NCBI GenBank assembly: GCA_030040035.1
Contig: JASHUJ010000100.1
Coordinates: forward strand, 1-17,341
Origin: Thermoplasmata archaeon
GTDB taxonomy: Archaea > Thermoplasmatota > Thermoplasmata > Lutacidiplasmatales > UBA184
Reading direction: 5' to 3'
Length of the DNA: 17,341 nt
Position 1 is the stretch's first letter, and every line of letters starts with the position of its first letter. The notes under the pieces are model-generated. The model was not told where the DNA came from, ran no database searches, and worked only from the letters and a program-made list of their open reading frames with translations. The translations under genes and the position numbers were made by a program. This document shows, in pieces, positions 6,270-13,510 of this stretch.

Positions 6270-7434
6270 GCTGGCGGGACATCGATCGCGCGAGCAGGTC
6301 GCACTCCGCGCTCAGTCCGGCCCGGCGGAGCTCCTGCACGATCGCCACCGCCTCCGGCGTGAAGCTCGGTTCGACCACGACGACGTACGTGTCGAGCCCG
6401 GGCTCGCCGTCGGGCCACCGACCGGCTTCCCGTAACAAAACCTCGAGCGTCTGGTCCCCGATCGCGAGCCCGACCGCCGGCGTGGGCGGGCCCCCGAACA
6501 GCTCGACCAGGTGATCGTAGCGTCCTCCGCCGAAGACCGAGCGGGCCTCCCCGCTCCGCGCGTACCCCTCGAAGACCGTGGAGGTGTAGTAGGCGAGGCC
6601 CCGGACGACCGTCGGGTCGAAGACGACGCGATCGGAGATCCCGGCGCGATCGAGCAGCCCGAGCAGCGCACGGACCCGGTCGACGCCGGTCCGCGCGGCG
6701 AGGTCGAGCCCCCGATCGACCCACCGGTGGAGGAACGCCTCGGCCGCCTCCCGCGGGAGACCGGCGCCCACCTCGGAGAACTGGTGGGCGAGCTCCCGGG
6801 CGCCCTGCGGCCCGACGCCGGCGAGCGCGAGGTTCGAGGCGAAGTCGGCGGGCGACGTCTTGTGGAACCGGTCGACCGCCTGGAAGAACCGATCGAGGTC
6901 GGCGGCTCCGTACAGCCGGCCGATCCCTTCCGCGACCGCCCGGTCGTTGAGCCGGATCGTGTAGAGTCCGGCACCGCCGATCTCGTCGAGGACGAGCGCG
7001 GCGGCGGCGAGAACTTCCGCGTCGGCCTCGACTCCCGGCACGCCCAGGATGTCGAGGTTGAACTGGGTGAACTCGCGCGTGCGGCCGGCGCCCATCTGGG
7101 GCTCCTCGTAGCGCCACGTCTTCGAGATCGTGAACCACTTGACCGGCAGGGAGGCCGATTTGGCGCGGTCGACGAAGACCCGCACGACCGACGGGGTGGT
7201 CTCCGAGACGAGGGCGACCGGTCGCCCGCCCTTGTCGGAGAACGTCCACGTCTGCTTCGCGATCTCCTCGCCGCTCTTCACCTGGTACAGCTCGAGGCTC
7301 TCGACGCACGGGGTCTCGAGCTCGGCGAAGCCCGCGCGACGGGCAGCGGCGCGCATTCGCCGGCGGATCTCGGATCGGGCCCCCCCTTCGGGCGGCAGAT
7401 AGTCACGGAATCCGCGCAGGGGCGCGAACGGCAC
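6127..7434 (-). CDS. hisS: Histidyl-tRNA synthetase
   Basis: A class II aminoacyl-tRNA synthetase charging tRNA-His; 435 residues from the GTG chosen here. It opens with the family's N-terminal PLRGFRDYLP. Motif 2 is WRYEEPQMGAGRTREFTQFN, followed by LDILG. The histidine-specific segment is RGLAYYTSTVFEGYA. Motif 3 lies around AVGLAIGDQTLEVLL. The C-terminal anticodon-binding domain ends with ALIVGLKEATPGALVERDL. The style of the motifs resembles what I recall of the Thermoplasma enzyme. The frame stays open upstream to 7899, but that part is a shadow of the neighbouring gene. GTG at 7434 lies directly before the conserved N-terminus and 27 nt behind a TATA-like TTAAAG, implying a leaderless mRNA. 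Its 3' end overlaps the CDIN1-like gene by 143 bp in antisense. Confidence 0.95.
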   Translation of the reverse strand: MPFAPLRGFRDYLPPEGGARSEIRRRMRAAARRAGFAELETPCVESLELYQVKSGEEIAKQTWTFSDKGGRPVALVSETTPSVVRVFVDRAKSASLPVKWFTISKTWRYEEPQMGAGRTREFTQFNLDILGVPGVEADAEVLAAAALVLDEIGGAGLYTIRLNDRAVAEGIGRLYGAADLDRFFQAVDRFHKTSPADFASNLALAGVGPQGARELAHQFSEVGAGLPREAAEAFLHRWVDRGLDLAARTGVDRVRALLGLLDRAGISDRVVFDPTVVRGLAYYTSTVFEGYARSGEARSVFGGGRYDHLVELFGGPPTPAVGLAIGDQTLEVLLREAGRWPDGEPGLDTYVVVVEPSFTPEAVAIVQELRRAGLSAECDLLARSMSRQLREAARRRCRRALIVGLKEATPGALVERDLATGAQREIARDALARPA

Positions 7435-7455
7435 GGCCGCGGCACTCGGGCGGGG

Positions 7456-7466
7456 TTCTTTAACTA
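7456..7466 (-). promoter_or_regulatory. Putative hisS TATA element overlapping the upstream stop codon
   Basis: On the minus strand the sequence TAGTTAAAGAA includes the stop codon (TAG) of the zinc-ribbon gene and a TATA-like TTAAAG centred about 27 nt ahead of the hisS GTG. That spacing predicts transcription beginning at or next to the start codon. It suggests hisS has its own promoter despite following another gene on the same strand by only 29 bp. Confidence 0.5.
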
Positions 7467-8579
7467 GAGGGAGGGCGCGGGCCGGCCGAGGGGAGCGACC
7501 TCGATCGGGACGGCCGATTCCGGCGCGCCGACCGGATCGATCGCGCCCTTGAGCGCGCGGTACGCGACGATCGTGCCCCCGAAGTTCCGGAGCTTGAGCT
7601 CGGCCGCGACCTCCCGCAGAGCCCGAAGCGCCGGGCCCACGTCTCCGCCGCTCGAGCGCACCTCGATCATTCGGTCGCGCAGGCGCTTCAGGTCGTCGAG
7701 GAACCTCGGTTCGAGGAGCGCCCAGAGGACCATCGCCGAGTGCGCGAGGAGCCGCTCGGCGTCGGTACGGCGTCCGCGGCGGACGGCAGCGCGGCCCTCT
7801 TCCAAGGCCGCCAGTGCCGGTGTCGGGTCCCCGCCCAGGTCGCGGAGGGTCTCCACGAGGAGATCGCATTCGGTCGTCAGGATCCGCCCGACCTCCCACT
7901 CCTCCTCGGCGCGGGAGAGCTGGTCCCGGATATGGACGAGACGTCGCTGCGCGCCGGCGAGATCGCCGTTCGAGATCGCCCGTCGGATCGCGTCGAACTC
8001 GACGTCGGCGCTGCGGGTGGGCATCAACTGGGCGAGCTCGTTCCGACGGGAGAGCGCGGACTCGTACTCCTCGGCGAGCACGCTGGCCAGATGGACGAAC
8101 ATCTCCCGGACGAGCACGTCGAGCGACGCGAGGTCGTCGCTGAGCGTCGCCGCGCCGAACCTCCGCTCGAAATCGGTGAAGTCGAGCCCGAGGCGTCGAC
8201 CGAGCAAGAAGTACTCATCGAGGCGTCGGCGCGTCTCGGAGAACGGGGCGCCCTCCGGTAGCACGGGGAGATCGTGGAGCTGCGGGATCGATGGCGGGGC
8301 CCGGAACTCCTTCACCGGAGGGAGGGCGGCGGCGGGAAGGGACGGGAAGCGGGCCGACCGGCCCAAAAGGCCCGGCGCGGGGGCCGCCGGCGGCGGGACC
8401 GCGGGATCCCGATCGACCGTCGCGAGAAGCTCGCCGATCGTCCGCAGATACGCCGGGTCCTGCGCTGGGCCGGACCCCGCGACGTCGCGCACCGCGGAGA
8501 ACAACGACTCCGGCAGGTGACAGCGAGGGCATTGGCGCACGTCGGCGCCGATGTCTTGGCCGCAGGCGGGGCAGTTCAC
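7464..8579 (-). CDS. Unrecognised zinc-ribbon protein with helical, TPR-like body
   Basis: I do not recognise this 371-residue protein as a named family. It begins at a GTG with a four-cysteine zinc ribbon, C3-P-A-C6 and C17-P-R-C20 (NCPACGQDIG...QCPRCH). A Pro/Ala-rich linker follows at about residues 56-100. From about 105 to 350 the sequence is strongly helical, with amphipathic segments rich in Leu, Ala, Arg and Glu (for example RRLDEYFLLGRRLGLDF, SNGDLAGAQRRLVHIRDQL, RRGRRTDAERLLAHSAMVL). The spacing suggests paired-helix repeats of TPR-like type or coiled coil. No signal peptide or membrane segment is seen, so it is probably cytoplasmic. It lies 29 bp upstream of hisS, which seems to have a separate promoter. 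A scaffold or nucleic-acid-associated role is conceivable but nothing in the sequence proves it. Confidence 0.8.
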   Translation of the reverse strand: MNCPACGQDIGADVRQCPRCHLPESLFSAVRDVAGSGPAQDPAYLRTIGELLATVDRDPAVPPPAAPAPGLLGRSARFPSLPAAALPPVKEFRAPPSIPQLHDLPVLPEGAPFSETRRRLDEYFLLGRRLGLDFTDFERRFGAATLSDDLASLDVLVREMFVHLASVLAEEYESALSRRNELAQLMPTRSADVEFDAIRRAISNGDLAGAQRRLVHIRDQLSRAEEEWEVGRILTTECDLLVETLRDLGGDPTPALAALEEGRAAVRRGRRTDAERLLAHSAMVLWALLEPRFLDDLKRLRDRMIEVRSSGGDVGPALRALREVAAELKLRNFGGTIVAYRALKGAIDPVGAPESAVPIEVAPLGRPAPSL

Positions 8580-8712
8580 GGACCGTCCGTCCGGGGTCCC
8601 GTGGGTCTCCCCGGGGCTTCCGGGGCGTCGGACCGACAGGGGCTCATGGAGCCGGCCTCCGCTACGTAATCACTCGGCTCCCCCTCAAAAGCTCTCGTCC
8701 GCGGCGGAACGA
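8580..8712 (-). other. Intergenic region between tiaS and the zinc-ribbon gene: T4 tract and inverted repeat
   Basis: A 133 bp gap with no coding potential I would defend. On the minus strand, about 15 nt after the tiaS stop, there is GAGCTTTTGAGG (T4 at 8687-8690), a candidate termination tract. Beyond it is a 7-bp inverted repeat (GGAGCCG at 8648-8654, CGGCTCC at 8675-8681) enclosing 20 nt that contain GATTACGTAGCGG, the only A/T-richer patch available as a promoter for the zinc-ribbon gene. No tRNA-like cloverleaf was found. Confidence 0.35.
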
Positions 8713-10020
8713 CTAGGCTTCGGCCGCCAGCGGATGCAGGTGGCGTCGGGCGGATGGCGTGGGATGGGTCCAGGGCGGTAGGTCCGGGGCCTCGACCCGC
8801 GGGGACGCCGCTGATTCCGGGGGCCACCGGCGGCGACAGGCGTCGCACCGGAATCCCCGGCCCTTCCCGAGGCTCCGGGCGCGTCGCTCGCACGATTGAC
8901 AGTACGGTCCGCGGACCGGTCCGAACCGGGGCGCGAGTCGCAGAACCCGCACGCTTTCGAGGCGGAGCGGCGGCGATCGGCCCCGGCTCCCGTCGAGGTC
9001 GACGAGGTCGCCGGGCCGCAGGGCGCGCACCAGGCGGGGAAGCGTCTTCGTCGGCTCGAAGGCGAGGCATTCGATCGCCCGGCCCTCCCCATCCTCCACC
9101 TCGAGCCGTACGTGTCCGCCGGGGAGATCGATCGGCCGCGCCCGAACGACGGCTCGAAGCCGTGCCGAGGTGTAGGGGCCGAGCTCCCGGGCGTTCCGCC
9201 GCTCCAGATGGTCGCCGGTCGCCTGGTTCGTGCGGAAGACCACCCATCGGTCAATGGCCTCGGACCGGATCTCGCGGAGGGCGGCGACCAACTCCCTCCG
9301 GTCGGTCCCGCGCAGCCCGAACAGGATCGGGCAGGGAGTGTGCGGGGCGACCAGGAGCCGTCGGGTCCGAGCATCGTAGTTGAGGAACATCGTCGGATGT
9401 CGGCGCGCCGCCGCCCGAACGCTTCGCGCCTCCACCGCGCGCGGTGTGCCCCACCGCTCCGGGCGTCGGTAGGCTGTGAGCTCCCACGTCACTCTGCGCG
9501 CGGGCCAGGCGATCGACGCCGCCGCCCCGGTGAGGCCACGCGCTCCCCCGCGAACCTTCCACCAGGCCCCGGCGGCCCGAAGCGATGCGATCGACTCGCC
9601 GACGGGAACGACCTCCCGGACGGCGTCCCAGTACTGCCGGGCCGGAAGTCGCCGTCGGGTCACGACCAATGCGGGATCCGTGCCCGGATGTCGGGGGGCC
9701 CGCTCCGCGATGCACTGCCAGGCGAGCGTACGGAACGACTCGACGTCCTGGGTCGGCAACGGGCGGCCGTGGTCGTACGCCCAGACGGTCCGCCCGCCGA
9801 CGCGGCCCACGCGACGGCGCGGCCCTCGCCCCCGTCCGAACTGGGCCGACAGCGCCGCATTTCCCCGGGTCTTCCAGGGGATGTTCGGGTTCAGGCGAAC
9901 GAGCCGAGGTTCCCCGATCAGGTCGATCCCCTGCGACCGCGCCAGGGCGAGAAGCTCGGTGAGCACCCAGGTCGTGCAGCCCCCCCGCGGGCTATCGGTG
10001 TCGTCGACGCCGAGCCACAT
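8713..10020 (-). CDS. tiaS: tRNA(Ile2) 2-agmatinylcytidine synthetase TiaS
   Basis: Replaces the C2 oxo group of the wobble cytidine (C34) of tRNA-Ile(CAU) with agmatine, using ATP, so the tRNA reads AUA instead of AUG; an essential archaeal modification. The 435-residue product starts MWLGVDDTDSPRGGCTT, the family N-terminal signature, followed by NPNIPWKTRGNAAL and the ferredoxin-like and kinase-type domains. An OB-fold segment lies around residues 315-365 (PGDLVDLDGSRG). A zinc ribbon follows with C374-x2-C377 and C392-x2-C395. The final 35 or so residues are a Pro/Arg-rich tail. The frame extends upstream through korB, but the ATG at 10020 precedes the signature exactly. It lies 47 bp after korB on the same strand, so co-transcription with korAB is likely. 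No clear Shine-Dalgarno sequence is seen. Confidence 0.95.
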   Translation of the reverse strand: MWLGVDDTDSPRGGCTTWVLTELLALARSQGIDLIGEPRLVRLNPNIPWKTRGNAALSAQFGRGRGPRRRVGRVGGRTVWAYDHGRPLPTQDVESFRTLAWQCIAERAPRHPGTDPALVVTRRRLPARQYWDAVREVVPVGESIASLRAAGAWWKVRGGARGLTGAAASIAWPARRVTWELTAYRRPERWGTPRAVEARSVRAAARRHPTMFLNYDARTRRLLVAPHTPCPILFGLRGTDRRELVAALREIRSEAIDRWVVFRTNQATGDHLERRNARELGPYTSARLRAVVRARPIDLPGGHVRLEVEDGEGRAIECLAFEPTKTLPRLVRALRPGDLVDLDGSRGRSPPLRLESVRVLRLAPRFGPVRGPYCQSCERRARSLGKGRGFRCDACRRRWPPESAASPRVEAPDLPPWTHPTPSARRHLHPLAAEA

Positions 10021-10067
10021 CCCCGAGGGCGCCGCGACCGGGTCCGGCGCGGGGCCGACCTCCCGGC

Positions 10068-10934
10068 CTACGCGAGGCCCGCGATCAGCTTCTGGTACCC
10101 TGTCAGGTTCGGCGCGAGCTCGATGTCCGTGCGCGCGGGACCGAGTTTCTCGCCGAGGAGCTTCGCCTCGAGACCTTCGCGCGCGGCTTCCTTCGGTCGG
10201 TGCATGACGCCGATCGGGATCCGGCCCTGTTCGAGGACCTCGTAGCAGAGGCGGAACATCGTCTTGCGGTCCGTCGGGTCGTAGTCCGGGAGCTTCGAGA
10301 CGTCGAGCACTTTCTCGCGCCAGAGCTTGTAGGTGTCGTTGTACGTGACGCAGGGCGAAAGGTCCTCGACGAACGCGAACCCGCGACCTTCCCGGTTGAA
10401 CCGCAGCGCTTCCTCGAGGATCGCCGTCATGCCCTTCGGGTCGCCGGAGAACGTGCGGGCGATGAAGTTCGGAGCTGGAATGGAGAGGGCGGTCAGGATC
10501 GGTCGGAAGGGGGGCTCGACGTTCCCCTCGAACCCGATCTGGCTCGTCGGGGACGCCTGACCCTTCGTGAGCCCGTACGTCTCGTTGTTCATCACGATGT
10601 AGAGGATCGACGCGTTCTTCTTGAACGCGTGCATGAAATGCCCCATTCCGATCGCGTAGCCGTCCCCATCCCCACCGGCGGCGACCACGGTCAGGGCGGG
10701 GTTGGCGAGCTTCACGCCGACGGCCTGGGCGAGGAGGCGACCGTGCAGGGCGTGCAGGCCGTTGATCTCGAGGAAGTTGTGGATCGAGCCCGAGCACCCG
10801 ATGCCGCCGACGAGCACGAGCTCGTGGGTCGGGATCTTGAGGTCGGCGGCCGCGCGCTTCACCGCAGCGAGCACGCCGAAGTCGCCGCACCCGGGGCACC
10901 AGATCGGCGGTACGGCCTTCGCGGACTGCACCAT
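10068..10934 (-). CDS. korB: 2-oxoacid:ferredoxin oxidoreductase, beta subunit
   Basis: Thiamine-diphosphate and [4Fe-4S]-binding subunit of a CoA-dependent 2-oxoacid:ferredoxin oxidoreductase. The complex oxidatively decarboxylates 2-oxoglutarate or pyruvate to the acyl-CoA and reduces ferredoxin. The 288-residue product carries the four cluster cysteines C13 and C16 (WCPGCGDFG), C47 (GGIGCSGS) and C195 (DLSPCVTYN). The ThDP/Mg motif is GDGDGYAIGMGHF (from about residue 88), followed by NNETYGLTKGQASPTS. Length and motifs fit the two-subunit archaeal type. ATG at 10934 is 2 bp after the korA stop and is preceded by GGAGGT, a strong Shine-Dalgarno sequence inside the end of korA. The substrate cannot be fixed from sequence; the archaeal two-subunit enzymes are often broad. 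Confidence 0.94.
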   Translation of the reverse strand: MVQSAKAVPPIWCPGCGDFGVLAAVKRAAADLKIPTHELVLVGGIGCSGSIHNFLEINGLHALHGRLLAQAVGVKLANPALTVVAAGGDGDGYAIGMGHFMHAFKKNASILYIVMNNETYGLTKGQASPTSQIGFEGNVEPPFRPILTALSIPAPNFIARTFSGDPKGMTAILEEALRFNREGRGFAFVEDLSPCVTYNDTYKLWREKVLDVSKLPDYDPTDRKTMFRLCYEVLEQGRIPIGVMHRPKEAAREGLEAKLLGEKLGPARTDIELAPNLTGYQKLIAGLA

Positions 10935-10936
10935 GG

Positions 10937-12730
10937 TTACGCGACCTCCGGGATGCCGGCGATGATCTGGGGCGCGCGGAAGGAGTAGCCGTCGTACTTC
11001 AGGATGGACCGCAGCTTCGCGTGGTGCCACGGAAGCGCCCCGCGGATCAGCCGGGCGAACTGGCCGGTGTAGTTGTGCTCGACGACGTAGGCGACGTCGA
11101 CCGAGGCGAGGAACGGGTCGAGCTCGTGCGCCGGCACGGGATAGACCGTCCGCGCCTGGAAGTACCGGGTCGGAACCCCCCGCGACTCGAGGAGATGCAT
11201 CGCCTCGACGATCGGACCCGAGGTTCCACCGAACCCGACCAGCCCGATCTTGGCGTTCGCGGGACCAAAGAGGCGGGCCGGCGGTAGTTCGTCGCGCGCC
11301 TTGACCATCTTCTCCATTCGCTTCTTCATCTGGCGGACGCGGTTGACCGGATTCACGGAGACGTGTCCCCACTCGTCGTGCTCGTTCCCCGTCACCTCGG
11401 ACCAGACGCCCGGGGTGCCCGGCGGCGCGACCGCGCTCACCCCGTCCTCCGTGATCTCGTAGACCTTGTACTGTTGGAGGGCGGCGACGGTCTCGCCGCT
11501 GAGCCGCTTGCCCCGATCGACGCGGACGCGGGAAAGATCGAAGCGGTCGCTCGACACCGTGTTCTGGCAAAGGGCCTGATCGAGGAGGAGGATGACCGGG
11601 ACCCGCCAGCGTTCGGCCAGGTTGAGCGCCTCGACCGTGAGTTCGAAGCAATCCGAGGGCGTGGACGGCGAGATGATGAACCGCGGGTACTCGCCGTGGC
11701 CCAAGTGGGCGAGGTGCGAGAGGTCGGACTGCTCGTTGCGGGTCGGCTGGCCCGTCGACGGGCCGACGCGCTGGCAGTCCGCGACCACGATCGGGATCTC
11801 GGCCGTCGCAGCGTGACCGATGCCCTCGGTCATCAACGAGAGGCCGGGCCCGCTGGTCGACGTCATCACGCGGGTACCCGCGTACGCCGCGCCGATGATC
11901 ATATTGATCGCGGCGAGCTCGTCCTCGGCCTGACGAACGACCCCGCTGAACGACGGGAGATACCGCTGCAGGTACTCCATGATCTCGGTCGCGGGCGTGA
12001 TCGGATAGCCCGCGAAGAAGCGTCCGCCGCCCACGACGAACCCCATCGCGACCGCCTGATTGCCGGTCGTGAGGATCTGGTCCCTCGCGTCGCCCGACGC
12101 GACCGAGTACCGATTCGCGACCCCGGCGGCCTCGAGCGCGGCCTTCCGGCCGATTTCGAGCGCTTTCAGGTTCTTCTCGAGCGCCTCGCCGCCCCGGCGT
12201 TGGAACCGCTCCTGGATTACCGCCCGGGTCATCTCGACGTCGAAGCCGAGCAGCACCGAGAGCGCGCCATACGCCGCCGTGTTCTTGAAGATCGGCTGGC
12301 CCAGCGGGCCGCCGACCTGCGTCGCGAACGGGAAGCCGGCCGCGTTCGGACGATCGACGTGGAACGTCGTCGAGTCGTAGATGATGAAGCCGTGATCGGC
12401 GAGCTCCGCCGTCCCCATCTCGACCGCCTCATTGTCGAACGCGACGAGGACGTCGACCTGGGGCTTGACCGCTGCGACGGGCTCGCGGCTCGCCCGAACC
12501 GAGGCGTCAGCGTGTCCGCCCCGGATCCGCGAGAGAACGTTGCGGGAGGTGTAGACGTAGAGCCCGCGCTTCAGGAAGTATCGACCCAGCAGGTCCGAGA
12601 CGGTGAGGGTCCCGTCCCCTCCTTGCCCCCCGATCATCACGCTGAGATCGGCGAGCTCGAGAGCGGGCGGAGCCTCGCCGGGGGTCGGGGATTCGGTGAG
12701 GGGGACGGTGCGAGATGCCGGAGTGGTCAT
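10937..12730 (-). CDS. korA: 2-oxoacid:ferredoxin oxidoreductase, fused gamma-alpha subunit
   Basis: The large subunit partnering KorB, 597 residues. After a 27-residue Pro/Thr-rich leader comes the gamma domain (about 28-200), with the glycine-rich GGQGGDG (34-40) and the segment RIRGGHADASVR. The alpha (pyrimidine-binding and transketolase C-terminal-like) part runs from about 221 onward. It contains YPITP (242-246), the motif that binds the 2-oxoacid in the Sulfolobus/Aeropyrum type enzymes, and TSTSGPGLSLMTEG. A gamma-alpha fusion is the standard form for this two-subunit class, in which no ferredoxin-like delta domain is present. ATG at 12730 has GAGG upstream and a clear TATA box about 58 bp upstream, giving a short leader of roughly 30 nt. 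Its stop is 2 bp ahead of korB. Two TTTCACG repeats upstream of the TATA box suggest regulation. Confidence 0.95.
   Translation of the reverse strand: MTTPASRTVPLTESPTPGEAPPALELADLSVMIGGQGGDGTLTVSDLLGRYFLKRGLYVYTSRNVLSRIRGGHADASVRASREPVAAVKPQVDVLVAFDNEAVEMGTAELADHGFIIYDSTTFHVDRPNAAGFPFATQVGGPLGQPIFKNTAAYGALSVLLGFDVEMTRAVIQERFQRRGGEALEKNLKALEIGRKAALEAAGVANRYSVASGDARDQILTTGNQAVAMGFVVGGGRFFAGYPITPATEIMEYLQRYLPSFSGVVRQAEDELAAINMIIGAAYAGTRVMTSTSGPGLSLMTEGIGHAATAEIPIVVADCQRVGPSTGQPTRNEQSDLSHLAHLGHGEYPRFIISPSTPSDCFELTVEALNLAERWRVPVILLLDQALCQNTVSSDRFDLSRVRVDRGKRLSGETVAALQQYKVYEITEDGVSAVAPPGTPGVWSEVTGNEHDEWGHVSVNPVNRVRQMKKRMEKMVKARDELPPARLFGPANAKIGLVGFGGTSGPIVEAMHLLESRGVPTRYFQARTVYPVPAHELDPFLASVDVAYVVEHNYTGQFARLIRGALPWHHAKLRSILKYDGYSFRAPQIIAGIPEVA
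10944..10949 (-). promoter_or_regulatory. Shine-Dalgarno sequence of korB
   Basis: GGAGGT on the minus strand, nine bases ahead of the korB ATG and inside the last codons of korA. It is the best ribosome-binding site in the window, which fits an internal operon gene that cannot use a leaderless start. It settles the korB start at 10934. Confidence 0.75.
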
Positions 12731-12785
12731 GCGATCCTCGGAAACACCTGAACGCGCGAGGGTATCTCGTTTGAGGTCGGGTGGC

Positions 12786-12792
12786 TATAAAA
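12786..12792 (-). promoter_or_regulatory. TATA box of the korAB(-tiaS) operon
   Basis: TTTTATA on the minus strand (TATAAAA on the plus strand) is the best TATA match in the window and stands out in a region of very high GC. It predicts transcription starting near 12760-12765, giving a leader of about 30 nt before the korA ATG at 12730. The core sits in GGCTATAAAAGGC. A matching TATAGCC arm occurs at 12837-12843, making a 7-bp inverted repeat around the regulatory region. Confidence 0.7.
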
Positions 12793-12801
12793 GGCTCATC
12801 C

Positions 12802-12827
12802 CGTGAAACTCGGCCTTCCTCGTGAAA
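12802..12827 (-). promoter_or_regulatory. Two TTTCACG direct repeats, candidate regulator-binding site upstream of korA
   Basis: TTTCACG (minus strand) occurs at 12827-12821 and again at 12808-12802, a 19 bp period of just under two helical turns. The second copy ends 9 bp upstream of the TATA box. Positions immediately upstream of the TATA/BRE are where archaeal activators bind. The region is non-coding: the neighbouring CDS ends at 12836. I did not see TTTCACG at any other gene start here. No regulator can be named. Confidence 0.45.
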
Positions 12828-12835
12828 GTCCGAGA

Positions 12836-13498
12836 CTATAGCCTCCAATGCGCGCCGGTCAGTCCCAGTCCCGAGAACGTCGCCCGGAGCACCTCGGGCG
12901 GAGGCCGCTCGTACTCGAGGCGCATCTTCCCCGCATAGATCGGGAGGCTCATCGCGAGCACCTGGTCGACCGTCAGGCGACCGGGCTCGCTCGAGCTGGA
13001 AGCGGCCGACTCCTCCGGCCCCCAGAACACCATCGTGTTGGCGCACGTCCGGGTGATGTCCTTCCACCACTCGGATGCGGGTAGCCCGAGGACGACCGAT
13101 GGGAGGTCCCCGCCGTCCGCGCGGGGTCGACCTATATCGAGCCCGAACCGAACGGGTCGCGCGCAGCGATCGCAGTACGACTCGACCCGGATCGCCTCAC
13201 CCAACATCGGGTGGAACGCGACCGAGTCCCAGGCGCAGTTCGCGAAGTACCGACGTCCGTTGCTTCGCACGACGACGTACGGCGTGGCGAGGGCCGAGAA
13301 CGGGAACGCCATGAGGATCCGGGTCGTGCCTTCGAGCAGCTTGAGATGGTGCGCCTCGTCCAGCGCGCGCAGCGCCTGCTTCGTCCGGTCGAGGTCGGCG
13401 CCGACGCCCGCCGAGATCTCGGGCGCGGACGGGGCGTAGGCGTGCTCAAGGAAGTAGTCGAACACGAACTTTCGTACCGTCCGGTCCGTCGCGTCCAC
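12836..13498 (-). CDS. MerB-like (alkylmercury lyase family) protein
   Basis: A 220-residue protein with the layout of organomercurial lyase MerB, which cleaves carbon-mercury bonds by protonolysis. An N-terminal winged-helix-like region (about 5-60) is followed by the catalytic fold. The segment NCAWDSVAFHPMLG places C88 and D91 where MerB has Cys96 and Asp99. VESYCDRCARPV places C109 at the structural Cys117. TCANTMVFW places C152 at Cys159. Thus the known catalytic Cys/Asp/Cys set is intact, while the second Cys of the MerB CC pair is Ala (A153). C112 is an extra cysteine, three residues after C109. The start is GTG at 13498 with GGGGAG six bases upstream. No merA, merR or transporter is nearby; it lies between korA and a chain-elongation operon. 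The substrate may be mercury or something else. The family call is from motif comparison by eye. Confidence 0.75.
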   Translation of the reverse strand: MDATDRTVRKFVFDYFLEHAYAPSAPEISAGVGADLDRTKQALRALDEAHHLKLLEGTTRILMAFPFSALATPYVVVRSNGRRYFANCAWDSVAFHPMLGEAIRVESYCDRCARPVRFGLDIGRPRADGGDLPSVVLGLPASEWWKDITRTCANTMVFWGPEESAASSSSEPGRLTVDQVLAMSLPIYAGKMRLEYERPPPEVLRATFSGLGLTGAHWRL

Positions 13499-13504
13499 AG
13501 CGCA

Positions 13505-13510
13505 CTCCCC
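13505..13510 (-). promoter_or_regulatory. Shine-Dalgarno-like site of the MerB-like gene
   Basis: GGGGAG on the minus strand, six bases ahead of the GTG at 13498. It supports this start codon and implies a leadered mRNA. Upstream, CATAAGCGAAAGTAG (around 13537-13551) is the only A-rich patch that could hold its promoter. Confidence 0.5.

Noticed and set aside
7435..7899. Upstream extension of hisS by 155 codons
   Set aside because: The extension lies within the zinc-ribbon gene in another frame, has shadow-like composition and lacks similarity. GTG at 7434 fits both the conserved N-terminus and the TATA spacing.
8580..8712. A tRNA or structured RNA gene in the largest gap
   Set aside because: Only a 7-bp inverted repeat was found; there is no T-loop, anticodon stem or CCA-side pairing consistent with a tRNA.
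8896..10245. A 449-codon open frame on the plus strand opposite tiaS and the end of korB
   Set aside because: Composition is typical of an antisense shadow, and it crosses two genuine genes on the other strand.
10021..10899. Fusion of tiaS with an upstream open frame
   Set aside because: The upstream part is korB read in the wrong frame; the TiaS signature begins exactly at the ATG at 10020.
11363..12751. A 462-codon open frame on the plus strand opposite korA
   Set aside because: Shadow of korA codons with Arg/Asp-rich composition and no recognisable motif.
12836..13498. A mercury resistance operon
   Set aside because: Only the MerB-like gene is present. The flanking genes are central metabolism, with no reductase, regulator or transporter of mer type.
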